Positions 36,239-48,000 of a stretch of DNA of 64,000 nt are shown in pieces. The stretch is from the NCBI GenBank assembly GCA_021464415.1, contig JAKCWG010000100.1:1-64000 (forward strand), in the 5' to 3' direction. Every line of letters begins with the position of its first letter. The first letter of the stretch is position 1. The position numbers were made by a program, and so were the translations under genes. Source of the DNA: Lonicera japonica. Its lineage: Eukaryota; Streptophyta; Magnoliopsida; Dipsacales; Caprifoliaceae. Below the pieces are notes generated by a model. It did not search any database and was not told where the DNA came from. It saw only the letters and a program-made list of their open reading frames with translations.

Positions 36239-36849
36239 TGTCACGGGGTGCCTTCCAACAGCACTCGTGACCGACACCGACAACACTTCATCAGCACCGT
36301 GCTTGCGCCCGAGCGCAGCACGGCCCAACAGGCAATGATCGATTACGCTTCATCTGCACCGTGCACGCGCCCGAGCGCAGCACATCATCTAGTTTTATTA
36401 TTCTGTTTACGTTTCCCTTATGTAAATATTGTTGTTTCCATGTAACTAGATTTAAGAATTTTCCTTGTAATTGCATTTCATTTCCTTTGTAATAGTTTTC
36501 TTGTAACTTGTAAGACCCAACGTGCACTGCTACCACTATGGTATTTTCATTAAGTGGTTATTATGATGATAAGACTATCTGCCTCACACCCGAGTTGCCT
36601 ACCAGTGCACGTTGTTTAGCACTTGCTTTCAAGCTCTTATTTTCTTTCGAATTGTAATAGCTTTCCATGTAATCTAATTTTCTTGCAATGAAGTAATCTC
36701 AATTTGCGCTCACGCTCTCTTTCAAATTACTGTTGTTGCATGTTGCTCGCTGATTGTTAATAAAATTCGATCACATTCAACCGTGCTATCGGTTAGCCCG
36801 TCGTTTCACGCGGCCTCTCCTTTGTGCCATCAAAGGACGCCCCGTGACA
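36239..36849 (+). repeat. Gypsy 5' LTR (611 bp)
   Basis: By eye it differs from the 3' LTR by about six isolated substitutions and three short indel patches (near 36544, 36793 and 36815). An internal duplication of about 36 bp ('cttcatc(a/t)gcaccgtgc') occurs near 36287 and 36348. AATAAA near 36759 may be the poly(A) signal. Confidence 0.95.
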
Positions 36850-36851
36850 GT

Positions 36852-36862
36852 TGGTATCAGAG
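36852..36862 (+). other. Primer-binding site (initiator tRNA-Met)
   Basis: TGGTATCAGAG begins two bases after the 5' LTR and matches the complement of the plant initiator tRNA-Met 3' end, the usual primer of gypsy elements. Confidence 0.9.
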
Positions 36863-36927
36863 GGATTGTTTTGTCGATTGCTGCCTGCCTTGTAAAACCC
36901 AGTTGTGTGTTATCTTATTACGTTACA

Positions 36928-39900
36928 ATGGGAACCAATAGCCAGAGAATCGAAGCCCTCGAGAGAAATGTTGGCTTGCTAATGGAGAAAATGGGCGGAA
37001 CGCCCTCTCTCGTCGATCGTGTGCAAAGTTTGGAGTTACGCACTCAAACTATCCCAGCAGGGGATGCATCGGGTAGCTCACCCGCACTAATCGATCGCAT
37101 ACAAGATTTGGAGGAAGGCCTCCAAAATCTTCAGGGAATCCCACTAGGGGGTCACTTTGGGGAGATGATGGATGAGATGAGAACTGAAATCGATCAACTC
37201 GCCCAGAAATTGACTATATTGTCGATGGCGGTCGCTAACTCACCAGTTGGGGGTGGGGAGCGCACGAAGATAAAAGTGCCGGAACCCAAAGCATTCACCG
37301 GTGTTCGTGATGCTAGGGAATTAGAAAATTTCGTTTCTGACATGGAACAATATTTCCGTGCAACAAAGGTCGACGAGGAGGAAACAAAGATATCCTCTGC
37401 GTCCATGTACTTGTCCGGGGATGCCAAATTATGGTGGCAAAACAAGTACAACGAGGTTCAAGCTGGCGAGTGCGAGATTAGCACTTGGGAGGATCTGAAA
37501 AAGGAGTTGCGTGATCGATTCCTTCCCGAAAACACCTCCCACAACGCACGACAAAAACTCCTTCAAACGAAGCACTCAGGGAGCATCAAGGAGTACGTCA
37601 ATGCGTTCACCACCATCATGTTAGATATCCACGATATGAATGATGCTGATAGACTATTCTTCTTCATGATCGGGTTACAACCGTGGGCCAAAACGGAGTT
37701 AAATCGTAGGCAAGTGAAGACGTTAACTCAAGCCATATCAGCTGTCGAAAGCCTGCAAGATTACACCACCGGTCCTAAATCAAATGTCCCAAGAAGTGGG
37801 CAGACGAAGAATGCGGGGGAGAGAAAACCGAATTCTCCTACCAGACCTGATTGGAGAGGCAATACACCCACCAGGCCATTTACCCAGCAAAATAATCACA
37901 AGAATGGGAACAAGTTCACAGGGAACTCCCAAAACGGCAATAATGGGAAAAAGCCCGTCAGCCCCGGAACGTGCTACTTGTGTCACGGTGCTCATTTCAT
38001 GGCCAATTGCCCCGATAAACAACTCCTAAGTGCTCTCGTCGCCAGGGGTGGCGGCATGCTTCCGAAAGCCCCAGCTGCCTCGGGGCAATCTTATCACACT
38101 CAGCAAAATGACCACGCCAAGTTTGAAGAAGAAACTGAGGAATATGAGGGAGCATCATTGGGTGCCTATCAGGGGCAGTTCATTCACTCTTGCAACGCAG
38201 TAACGGTTGAAGAAGATCCCCGACAAGAAGGGAAGGTGGAACCATCCTCAAAAGGGAAAGCAGTTGTGGGGAAGAGTCCTCAAAGAAATGGTCTGATGTA
38301 TGTGGATATCAAGATCAATGGAAAGCCGATTCAGGCCATGGTGGACACAGGCGCGACACATAACTACCTGGCGAGCACTGAAGTTGAACGGTTAGGCCTT
38401 ATCTTAGAAAAAGGAGTGGGTCGCGTGAAGGCCATCAACTCAGCCGCTCAACTTGTCGCCGGAATGGCGAAATCTGTGCTAGTAAAAGTCGGTCCTTACG
38501 AAGGGAGAACTAATTTCTCTGTTGTGGTAATGGACGATTTCAAGGTTATCTTGGGGTTAGAGTTTTTGAGAGAAACTAAGGCTAGCATCATGCCCAGCAC
38601 AAATAGCCTCATGATGCTCGGCAAGAATCCATGCATTATCCCGGTGATGACCCCGTTAAGCAGTGGGAAGTTTTTATCGGCAATCCAATTGAAGAAGGGC
38701 ATCAAGCACGACAATCCCACTTTTGTGGCTGCACTCAAATGGGATGAAATTCAAGAGACATCGGGACCATTGCCGAAATCCATTAGACAAGTGTTAATCG
38801 AATTTGAAGATGTGATGCCCGATAATCTTCCAAAGAAGTTACCTCATCGTAGAGAAATAGATCATCAAATTGAACTTCTGCTAGGTACCAAACCTCCAGT
38901 TCGTGCGGCGTATCGAATGTCTCAACCCGAACTAGCAGAACTTCGGAAACAGCTGAAGGAGCTACTGGATGCGGGGTTAGTGCAACCAGCCAAATCGCCT
39001 TATGGAGCTCCTGTCCTCTTCCAGAAGAAACAAGACGGTTCTTTAAGAATGTGTGTCGATTATCGAGCTCTTAACAAGGTGACTATAAGGAACAATTATC
39101 CCATCCCTCTAGTGGCCGATTGCTTCGATCAACTCAGCCGGGCAAAAATATTCACAAAACTTGATCTCAGATCCGGATATTGGCAAGTTCGTATTGCAGC
39201 AGGGGACGAGGGAAAAACCACGTGTGTCACAAGATATGGAGCCTATGAATTTTTGGTTATGCCATTTGGGCTCACTAACGCTCCAGCCACCTTCAGCACT
39301 CTGATGAATCAAGTTCTCAGGGATTACTTGGATGATTTTGTCGTGGTCTATCTCGACGATATTGTGGTTTTTAGCGAAAGCCTGGAGGAACATGAACAAC
39401 ACCTGAGGACGGTATTGGAAAGACTTCGAAAGCATGAGTTATATCTCAAACTATCGAAATGTTCCTTTGCGCAGAAACGTATCAAGTTCTTAGGCCACAT
39501 CATCGAACAGGGAAAAGTGCAGATGGATCCGGTTAAGGTCAAAGTCATACAGGAGTGGCGGGCGCCCACGAATGTGTCCGAACTCCGTTCTTTTCTGGGA
39601 CTCGCCAATTACTATAGGAAGTTCGTGAAGAACTACTCTAGTATTGCAATGCCCCTAACGGAACTCTTGAAGAAGTTGAAAGTTTGGGATTGGACGATGA
39701 GTTGCCAAGCTGCCTTCGATGCTCTGAAGAGGGCCATGTCCGAAGATCCTGTTCTTGCGCTGCCAGATGTGACTAAGCCGTTTGAAGTGCATGCCGATGC
39801 ATCGGATGTAGCCCTACGAGGAGTCTTAATGCAGGAAGATCACCCGGTAGCTTATGAGAGTCGAAAGCTCAATGACACGGAGAAGAGGTACTCTGCCCAC

Positions 39901-41775
39901 AAGAAAGAGTTGCTCGCGGTGGTTCATTGTCTAAGGTTATGGAGGCATTACCTTCTCGGTTCTCCATTTTTAGTGAAAACAGATAACACCGCAGTTAGTC
40001 ACTTCCTTAGTCAACCGAAATTGAGCTCTAAACAAGCGAGGTGGCAGGAGTTGCTAGCGGAATTCAACTTCTGGATGGAGTATAAAGCAGGCTCGACCAA
40101 TCAAGTGGCGGATGCGTTGAGCCGCATAGTTGAGTTCAACCAACAGGCGAATGCGTTCCTTAATGCCATTCTTCGAATCGATAGTCAAGTATCAACTGAA
40201 ATTCGAGGAAAAATCAAAAATGCGCTACCGCAAGATCCAGTTTCTGCTCAACTATTGAAGATGATCGAGAAGGGGAAAACGCGGCAGTTTTGGTTGGACG
40301 ACGGGTTCGTGTTGACAAAGGGAAATCGAGTGTTTGTCCCTCGAGTAGGGGAATTGAGGCGTACTCTAATCCGAGAGTGTCATGATACCTTATGGGCAGG
40401 ACATCCTGGTCAAGAAAGAACGCTGGCTCTCCTCAAGCAAGGTTACTACTGGCCCCAAATGGAAGATGATGTCGAGAGCTATGTTAGAACTTGCCTCATC
40501 TGTCAACAGGATAAGATCGAACGAAGACAACCAGCAGGGTTATTGGAACCTCTACCCATCCCGGAACGACCATGGGAGAGCATTTCACTTGATTTTATAT
40601 CAGGCCTACCCAAAGTGGGGGACTTGACAACCATCCTCGTGGTCATTGATCGGTTCTCGAAATATGCCACCTTCATTGCGGTTCCGAAGAACACGTCTGG
40701 TGAGGAGACTGCACAATTATTCTTCAAGTATGTGGTTAAATATTGGGGGATCCCTCGAAGCATTGTCAGTGATAGGGATTCACGATTCACGGAAAATTTT
40801 TGGAAGGAACTCTTCAAGGTTCTCGGCTCCAAGTTGTGTATGAGTTCTAGCTACCATCCTCAGTCCGATGGACAAACTGAAAGATACAATGCAATGCTTG
40901 AGGAATATCTACGCCACTTTGCCAGTGCAACTCAACGAAATTGGGTTAAATTATTGGATGTGGCTCAATTGTGCTTCAATGCCCAGAAGAACTCCGGGAC
41001 AGGCAAGAGTGCTTTCGAAATAGTGATGGGAAAACAGCCAATCCTTCCTCACACCGCCAACTCGATGCCAACGTCGAAATCCCCTAGAGCCCGCAACTTC
41101 TCTGAAGAATGGAAGCAGAATATTGAGTTGGCTCGTTCGCACTTAGAGAAGGCCACCCATCGAATGAAGAAGTATGCAGATCAGAAAAGGCGACCGTTAG
41201 AGTTCGAAATAGGAGATCTCGTAATGGTGAAGCTCCTTCCACAAGATAGGAAGTTCTTGAGGGGTCGAGACCCACGCCTTCTGCAAAAATATGAGGGGCC
41301 GCTTCGAATTGTGAAGAAAATCGGGAAAGTGGCTTATCGGATTGAACCCCCTAGCTGGCTGAAGGTTCACCCAGTATTTCATGTCAGCATGCTGAAACCA
41401 TATTTTGCTGACACAACCGATCCATCCCGAGGAGAGTCTAGTCGTCCAGGGCTAAAGCAGAGAGCAGAGGAGAAGCAGTCAGTGGAAGCCATCCTGGCTG
41501 ATCGAGTTGTCACAGCTTCTCGCAAACAACACCAAGAGTTCCTTGTCAAATGGGCAGGAAGAGACCCAGAAGAGAACACTTGGGAAAGAGCATCAGACCT
41601 ATCGGCCTTCCAGGACCGGATCACAGCATACCTCAACCAGTTGCCGAGGGAGTCAACAGCTCTGGTGGGGGAGGATGTCACGGGGTGCCTTCCAACAGCA
41701 CTCGTGACCGACACCGACAACACTTCATCAGCATCGTGCTTGCGCCCGAACGCAGCACGGCCCAACAGGCAATAA
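36928..41775 (+). CDS. Gypsy Gag-Pol polyprotein with C-terminal chromodomain
   Basis: The ATG at 36928 (MGTNSQ) is preferred; the frame is open further upstream into the LTR but those codons precede the expected leader end. It gives 1,615 residues. In order: coiled N-terminus; retrotransposon gag domain (about 159-237); zinc knuckle CYLCHGAHFMANC (about 349-361), of the CX2CX3HX4C form; protease DTGAT (about 473); RT with YLDDIVVF (about 808); RNase H with HADASD (about 955), where a usual Gly is Arg (ALRGVLMQ); integrase zinc finger (about 1151-1195) and core with D-D-35-E (about 1221, 1280, 1316); chromodomain with FLVKWAGRDPEENTWE (about 1518-1565). The frame runs into the 3' LTR and stops at 41775. 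It has no frame breaks, so it could be active. The chromodomain would guide insertion to marked chromatin in family members. Confidence 0.95.
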   Translation: MGTNSQRIEALERNVGLLMEKMGGTPSLVDRVQSLELRTQTIPAGDASGSSPALIDRIQDLEEGLQNLQGIPLGGHFGEMMDEMRTEIDQLAQKLTILSMAVANSPVGGGERTKIKVPEPKAFTGVRDARELENFVSDMEQYFRATKVDEEETKISSASMYLSGDAKLWWQNKYNEVQAGECEISTWEDLKKELRDRFLPENTSHNARQKLLQTKHSGSIKEYVNAFTTIMLDIHDMNDADRLFFFMIGLQPWAKTELNRRQVKTLTQAISAVESLQDYTTGPKSNVPRSGQTKNAGERKPNSPTRPDWRGNTPTRPFTQQNNHKNGNKFTGNSQNGNNGKKPVSPGTCYLCHGAHFMANCPDKQLLSALVARGGGMLPKAPAASGQSYHTQQNDHAKFEEETEEYEGASLGAYQGQFIHSCNAVTVEEDPRQEGKVEPSSKGKAVVGKSPQRNGLMYVDIKINGKPIQAMVDTGATHNYLASTEVERLGLILEKGVGRVKAINSAAQLVAGMAKSVLVKVGPYEGRTNFSVVVMDDFKVILGLEFLRETKASIMPSTNSLMMLGKNPCIIPVMTPLSSGKFLSAIQLKKGIKHDNPTFVAALKWDEIQETSGPLPKSIRQVLIEFEDVMPDNLPKKLPHRREIDHQIELLLGTKPPVRAAYRMSQPELAELRKQLKELLDAGLVQPAKSPYGAPVLFQKKQDGSLRMCVDYRALNKVTIRNNYPIPLVADCFDQLSRAKIFTKLDLRSGYWQVRIAAGDEGKTTCVTRYGAYEFLVMPFGLTNAPATFSTLMNQVLRDYLDDFVVVYLDDIVVFSESLEEHEQHLRTVLERLRKHELYLKLSKCSFAQKRIKFLGHIIEQGKVQMDPVKVKVIQEWRAPTNVSELRSFLGLANYYRKFVKNYSSIAMPLTELLKKLKVWDWTMSCQAAFDALKRAMSEDPVLALPDVTKPFEVHADASDVALRGVLMQEDHPVAYESRKLNDTEKRYSAHKKELLAVVHCLRLWRHYLLGSPFLVKTDNTAVSHFLSQPKLSSKQARWQELLAEFNFWMEYKAGSTNQVADALSRIVEFNQQANAFLNAILRIDSQVSTEIRGKIKNALPQDPVSAQLLKMIEKGKTRQFWLDDGFVLTKGNRVFVPRVGELRRTLIRECHDTLWAGHPGQERTLALLKQGYYWPQMEDDVESYVRTCLICQQDKIERRQPAGLLEPLPIPERPWESISLDFISGLPKVGDLTTILVVIDRFSKYATFIAVPKNTSGEETAQLFFKYVVKYWGIPRSIVSDRDSRFTENFWKELFKVLGSKLCMSSSYHPQSDGQTERYNAMLEEYLRHFASATQRNWVKLLDVAQLCFNAQKNSGTGKSAFEIVMGKQPILPHTANSMPTSKSPRARNFSEEWKQNIELARSHLEKATHRMKKYADQKRRPLEFEIGDLVMVKLLPQDRKFLRGRDPRLLQKYEGPLRIVKKIGKVAYRIEPPSWLKVHPVFHVSMLKPYFADTTDPSRGESSRPGLKQRAEEKQSVEAILADRVVTASRKQHQEFLVKWAGRDPEENTWERASDLSAFQDRITAYLNQLPRESTALVGEDVTGCLPTALVTDTDNTSSASCLRPNAARPNRQ
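41664..41675 (+). other. Polypurine tract
   Basis: GGTGGGGGAGGA directly abuts the 3' LTR and would prime plus-strand synthesis. It lies inside the gag-pol frame. Confidence 0.85.
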
Positions 41776-42285
41776 TCGATTACGCTTCATCTGCACCGTG
41801 CACGCGCCCGAGCGCAGCACATCATCTAGTTTTATTATTCTGTTTACGTTTCCCTTATGTAAATATTGTTGTTTCCATGTAACTAGATTTAGGAATTTTC
41901 CTTGTAATTGCATTTCATTTCCTTTGTAATAGTTTTCTTGTAACTTGTAAGACCCAACGTGCACTGCTACCACTCTGGTATTTTCATTAAGTGGTTATAT
42001 GTGGGGATAAGACTATCTGCCTCACACCCGAGTTGCCTACCAGTGCACGTTGTTTAGCACTTGCTTTCAAGCTCTTACTTTCTTTCGAATTGTAATAGCT
42101 TTCCATGTAATCTAATTTTCTTGCAATGAAGTAATCTCAATTTGCGCTCACGCTCTCTTTCAAATTACTGTTGTTGCATGTTGCTCGCTGATTGTTAATA
42201 AAATTCGATCACATTCAACCGTGCTATCGGTTAGCCCGGTCGTTCACGCGGCCTCCTTTGTGCCATCAAAGGACGCCCCGTGACA
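41676..42285 (+). repeat. Gypsy 3' LTR (610 bp)
   Basis: Nearly identical to the 5' LTR. The gag-pol stop codon lies about 100 bp inside it. Confidence 0.95.
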
Positions 42286-43387
42286 CAGGGCCACACCAGT
42301 AGGGAGATCATCAATTTCATGACAGTTGATGCAGAGAGGGTCAGTGATTTCTATTGGGTCATACATGACCCTTGGTTGGTGCTCGTGCAGGTCAGTTTAG
42401 CATTAGTGATCTTATATAAAGATATTGGCCTTACTTCCGTTGCTGCATTTGCTGCTACTGTAATTGTGATGTTGGCAAATTTTCCATTGGGAAGTTTGCA
42501 GGAGAAATTTCAAGATAAGCTAATGAAGTCTAAAGATAGAAGGATGAAGGCGACATCTGAGGTGTTAAGGAACATGATAATTCTCAAGCTTCAAGGCTGG
42601 GAGATGAAGTTTTTATCGAGAATTATTGAGCTAAGGAATATCGAGGCAGGGTGGTTGAGAAAATATCCATACACGTGGGCCACGACCATGTTTTTCTTCT
42701 GAGGTGCTCCTACTTTTGTGTCTGTGGTTACTTTTGGAGCATGTATGCTCATGGGGATCTCACTTGAATCAGGGAAGATATTGTCTACACTTGCAACATT
42801 TAGAATACTTCAAGAACCTATATATAATCTTCCAGACAACATTTCGATCCTAACTCAGATTAAAGTTTCACTTGACCGAATTGCCTCAAGCCTTTGACTA
42901 GAGGATCTGCAACCTGATGTTATAGAGAGATCCCAAGAGGTGAGTCTTACATGGCAATTGAGAAAGTTGAAGGGAACTTCTCTTGGGATTTATCCTCTCC
43001 TAATCCAACATTGGAAGATATAAATTTCAGCCTCTCTCACAGTATGAGGGTTGCTGTTTGTGGTACTGTTGGCTCGGGCAAGTTGACGTCACTATCCTGT
43101 ATCTTGGGAGAAATGCCAAAAATATCTAGCTCCGATCCGTTAAGCTTAGTGGAACAAAGGCCTATGTTGCTCAATCACCTTGGATACAGAGTGGAAAGAT
43201 TGAAGATAATACTTTGTTTGGCAAGGAGATGGATAGAGAAAGGTATGAGAAGGTTGTTGAAGAATGTTCATTGAACAAGGACCTCAAAATTCTACCATTT
43301 GGTGATCAGACAGTTATAGGTGAGAGGGGAATTAATTTGAGCGGCGGACAGAAACAGAGAATACAATTTGCGCGTGCTCTATACTGA

Positions 43388-43492
<105 letters not shown>

Positions 43493-43780
43493 TAGTACTC
43501 CTATTTTCTCTGTTTGACATATTTCAATTCTCACTCTTATAAGAATGAAACATAGTTTTAGTCTTATATCTATCTCCATACTTTCCTTATGAAGGGAACC
43601 ATAATGAATCTACCGCCTGTTTACATCTTAATTTTTTAACAAATACATAGGTCACTCGTGAAGTAGTATCCTTTAATAATTCTCAACCGACAGGAATGCA
43701 TATTGAGACTTTTGGACTTAAAAACAGTGATTTACGTTACTCATCAAGTAGAGTTCTTGCCTACTGCAGATCTCATCTCG

Positions 43781-44688
43781 GTGAGTTATTGAATATATAT
43801 ATATATATATATATAACATTCATGTTATCATTTTAGTATGTTGTATGGTATATAATCTATTATTTATACATATATATTATTGTTTGGTACTGTGCATCAT
43901 AATTCCACATATTTTTTTATATAATTTAACTATTTATCAATTCTAAAATCTTAGTAAAAATATATTACTTTCTTATATCTCTAATTAAAAGTCTGTTTGG
44001 TAACTCACATATTAAAAGAATTCATCACGAAGAATTTTTATCATGTATCTACAATATCTTTTTATAGTAGTTTGAGTATATGATTTTCTTATAATTGTTA
44101 ATTAAATTTTGCACTTAATATTATATTTTTGTTTATTTTTTATATACCTATCAAACTTTTATTTTGGACAAAATTTTCATTTTACACTACACACTAATTA
44201 TACAATTCTTAGTATACAATCTATAGCACGTATTCATTAATTTACTTAATGACCTTCATCAAACACCAGTATATATAGATGGTATTATATTCTCACTGTT
44301 TGGCACTAAAGTGGTCATTGGGATGAGAACTATAAGAAATAACTGAATTCAATTGTGGTAAAGGGCTTTTTTGTTCTTGTCTTAAAATTTATTTAAAAAA
44401 GATATACATGAAAAACGAATAAATCTAAATCAAAACTGAAAAGTTTGTTCAGATTTAGCCATCTGGATGATTTAGAAACCGAATTTTCAAGTTCAGTTTG
44501 AATTTGAGTTTGGATCTCCCTAATTTTTACCCCAACCAAAATCGAAAACACGTACTCTTAACCCAACCCATGTGACTACAGAGTAACTCTTAAAAAAGAA
44601 AGAAATAAATTTGAAAATGAGATACGTACTATTCTATACTATACTGTCAACATAGTTACACATTAATTCATTAATTATTCACTGAACT
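43781..44688. other. AT-rich sequence after the truncated ABCC exon 2
   Basis: A TA microsatellite lies at about 43793-43814. No further ABCC exons were found, so the transporter is cut off here. Confidence 0.55.
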
Positions 44689-44820
44689 CACTACACCAAA
44701 ATTCACTATCTAGCTAGCACGGTTCTAATTCGTGGCTTATTGACATTTACACGGTTACGTTCCGTTCTAAATATCAATGTACCAAATTATTTTGGCACGG
44801 TTAGAAACCATGTTGAAATC
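44689..44820 (+). mobile_element. CACTA-type transposon end fragment
   Basis: CACTACACCAAAATTCACTA is a close match to plant CACTA (En/Spm) termini, and the following 'cacggtt...cgtggct' motifs are of the kind found subterminally. No opposite end was located, so only a fragment is supported. Confidence 0.5.
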
Positions 44821-45027
44821 GCTTGAGTATGATAGATAATATCCAGGTAATCGCAAATACTACCCCATTTGATAGACAACTAATAGTGTAGTGCTTGTGG
44901 CAAAAGGGCAAGGTGGTGGCAGTTATGGGGATGTGCATGAGAGACTCCCCATCACTAAAAGAAGCCAATGTAGGGCTTATTTCGTGTAATAATGGGGCAA
45001 AAGGGACCAAAGAAACTGGTGCCCTAG

Positions 45028-48000
45028 CAGTGGCGGACGGACAACAGGGGTCTATTTACCCCATGGATTATAAAAAATAAAAAAATAAAAAATTATTTGG
45101 TCGAAAAATGAGCTGTCACAGTCTGGCCAATGACTCCATGGCTCAGAAGAAGAAGAAAAAAAGTTTAGTCAAAAAGTAGCCGGCAAGTGGGCCAAGTGGC
45201 AATCCCACCCCTCTATAAATGAGAAATGTACCCATCTCTTACACACTTACACATTTACACCCGTTAAAAAAAAAAAAACTTTGCTTTACTTTCTCCCAAG
45301 ACCACTGACTACCCACTACCCAGTACGCATCCTTCATTTCTTTTCCTCCACCCATTCTTCATTTCTTCATTTATTCTCCGGATCGAAGACTTCACTGTTT
45401 TGGGTTTTCTTTTCTTTTTTTTATCATTTTAATATCTAACAATCTCACAAATCTCTCATCTCACAGATCTCTTTCTCCTTAATTTTTTTTCTTTTTCTTA
45501 GTTTCGTTTTTTCCTCTACGGCTCTATACTAGCTTTGGTGTTCAGCTCCAACATCTCACACTGCCTCCGGCATCCCACTGGGCACCGGCCACTACCGCGT
45601 GATTTAGGTATAATTTTCTAAAGTTATTTTTAATTATTTCTTGTCTTTTATAATCTAATCGTGTTTTATTTATTATTTTGAATAATTTATTAATTAGAGA
45701 AGAAAACAATAATTCTATTAACTTTCATGCAAACATAAACATATATTTTCTCTTAATTTATGTGGTATTGATTAGATAGGAGGTTACAAAATTAAAAGGG
45801 ATAAGATAGTTAACACAAACATATATTTTAATTAGTAAAATTAGATTGACACAAAAACACAAAGTTAATAAAAAAAAATTATTTCATGTTTTTACTAAAG
45901 TATTAATGTTGTAGGCTTGTAGCACTGGTTCAAATGTGTCTATTTCTTAATATTTTTTGATCTTTCTTCATCTTATAATTTGGATAAAAATTGATGATTG
46001 ATTGAATTTATTAATTTGTAGATTTATGGAACGATTCTTTAAAAGAAAGTTATTTACGGATAGTCATTCTCCGTCTAATCCAGATAGTTCAAATGCAAGA
46101 CCAATTGAAGTATATGAGATATTAGCTAATCTTCAGACAGACCCTGGACTAAGAACTCGAATGGCAGATTATAGTCCTAATATTGGGGATGAGATCCGAA
46201 GAGCATATCTACAAAAGGGGCCTTGTCAACCTAGAAGTTATAAATTCTTACAAACTAATTAATCATGATTTAATAGACGCTTCATTACTCAATGGTTTGA
46301 TGAGTATGATTGGTTAGAATATAGTATTGCTAAAGATGTTGAGCTCTGTCTTCATTGTTATCTCTTTAAATCTAATTTTAATCAAGTGGGCAGTGATGGA
46401 TTCAATGGGGTAGGCTTCAATAATTGGAAGAATGCGAAAGAATGGTTTAACCTTCATGTTGGACCGGTTGGTAGTGTTCACAACCAAGTTAGAGAAGTTC
46501 CTTACAATTTGATGCATCAAACTACACACATTGAAACAATTGTGATCAAACAAACAAGCCAAGCTCGCACGGATTATCGCACTTGCTTGAATGCATCACT
46601 TAAGTGCACTAGGTATTTGTTGTGACAAGGTCTTTCTTTTCGTGGTCATGATGAAAGTGCACAATTAAGTAATAAAGGAAATTATTTAGAGCTCTTGCAA
46701 TTTCTTGCGGATCATGATGAAAAGGTTAAGGTCGTCGTGTTGGAGAATGCTTCGGAAAATTTAAAGTTAATAGCTCCTTCAATTCAGAAAGATCTTGTCA
46801 ATTCTTGTGCTAAAGAAACCATTGGTCTTATCTTGAGTGATGTAAAAGATATATATTTTTCAATAATGGTGGATGAAGCACGAGATTTTCAATAAAAGAA
46901 CAATTGGCGATGGTGTTGCGTTATGTGAACGATAAAGGATAAATAATTGAAAGTTTTGTGGGGGTTCAACATGTAACCGACACTACTTCAAATGCACTAA
47001 AAGAATTAATTGATGCATTTTTTTCTTCTGCGAATTTGAGCTTTTCTAAGCTTCGAGGACCAGGTTATGATGGAGCTAGTAATATGAGAGATGAGTTCAA
47101 TGGCCTTAAGACAACAATTTTGAGAGAACAACCTTGTGCATTTTATATTCATTGCTTTGCTCATCAACTTCAACTAGCTCTTGTTGCGGTAGCAAAGAAA
47201 AACATTGATGTTAACTCTTTTTTCACAACGATTAATAATTTGGTTAATGTTGTTGGAGCATCTTGTAAGTGTCGCGATGAACTTAGAGCACAATGCCAAG
47301 AAGAGCTTGTGAGAGCTTTTGAAATGATTGTCTTATAACGGGGTTAGGCTTAAATCAAGAAACTAGTCTCAAACGTGCTGGCGATACACGATGGAACTCA
47401 CATTATGGTACGTTGATTAGTATTATTTCTATGTTTCCATCTGTGGTGAATGTGCTTCAAATGATGTTGATGATAATCCTAATGATAGTTCGGGTGAAGC
47501 CTATAAGTTATGGAGAGAAATACAATATTTTGAGTTTGTGTTTCACTTATTTTTAATGAAAGCTATATTGGGAATAACAAATACTTTGTCTTTAGCATTG
47601 AAAAAGAAAGATCAAGACATTGTAAGTGCATTGAGTTTAGTGAAAGCATGCAAGAAAAACTTGTAGTTGATGATGGATAGTGAGTTTGAAGAATTGGTTG
47701 AGCAAGCATCTTCATTTTATTACAAACACAGTATTACAGTTCCTACCATGGATGAGGAATACGTAATTCCAGGGAGATCACGACATAATGCTCCAATGAA
47801 GACAAATTATCATCGTTATCGTGTGGAGATCTTTATTCACGTAATTGATGGGCAACTTGCAAAATTAAATGACCGCTTCAATAAGGTAAGTACTTTGTTT
47901 GTTAAAAGCTAGTTCGTCTTGTTCAATTTTATCCTTATGATTTTTCCAATAGAGACTTATTGATGCTTGGAGATCAACTTGGTGTTTATGTTCATCATAT

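Larger units (their letters stand above)
36239..42285 (+). mobile_element. Ty3/gypsy chromovirus, full length
   Basis: The element is flanked by the 5-bp duplication CAGGG (36234-36238 and 42286-42290) and has two LTRs beginning TGTCACGGGG and ending CCCCGTGACA. A primer-binding site for initiator tRNA-Met and a polypurine tract are in place, and one long open frame spans gag to chromodomain. It is inserted in sense orientation in ABCC exon 1 sequence. It appears structurally complete. Confidence 0.96.

Noticed and set aside
36754..36927. Upstream extension of the gypsy frame into its 5' LTR
   Set aside because: These codons cover the LTR and primer-binding site; the ATG at 36928 fits gag better.
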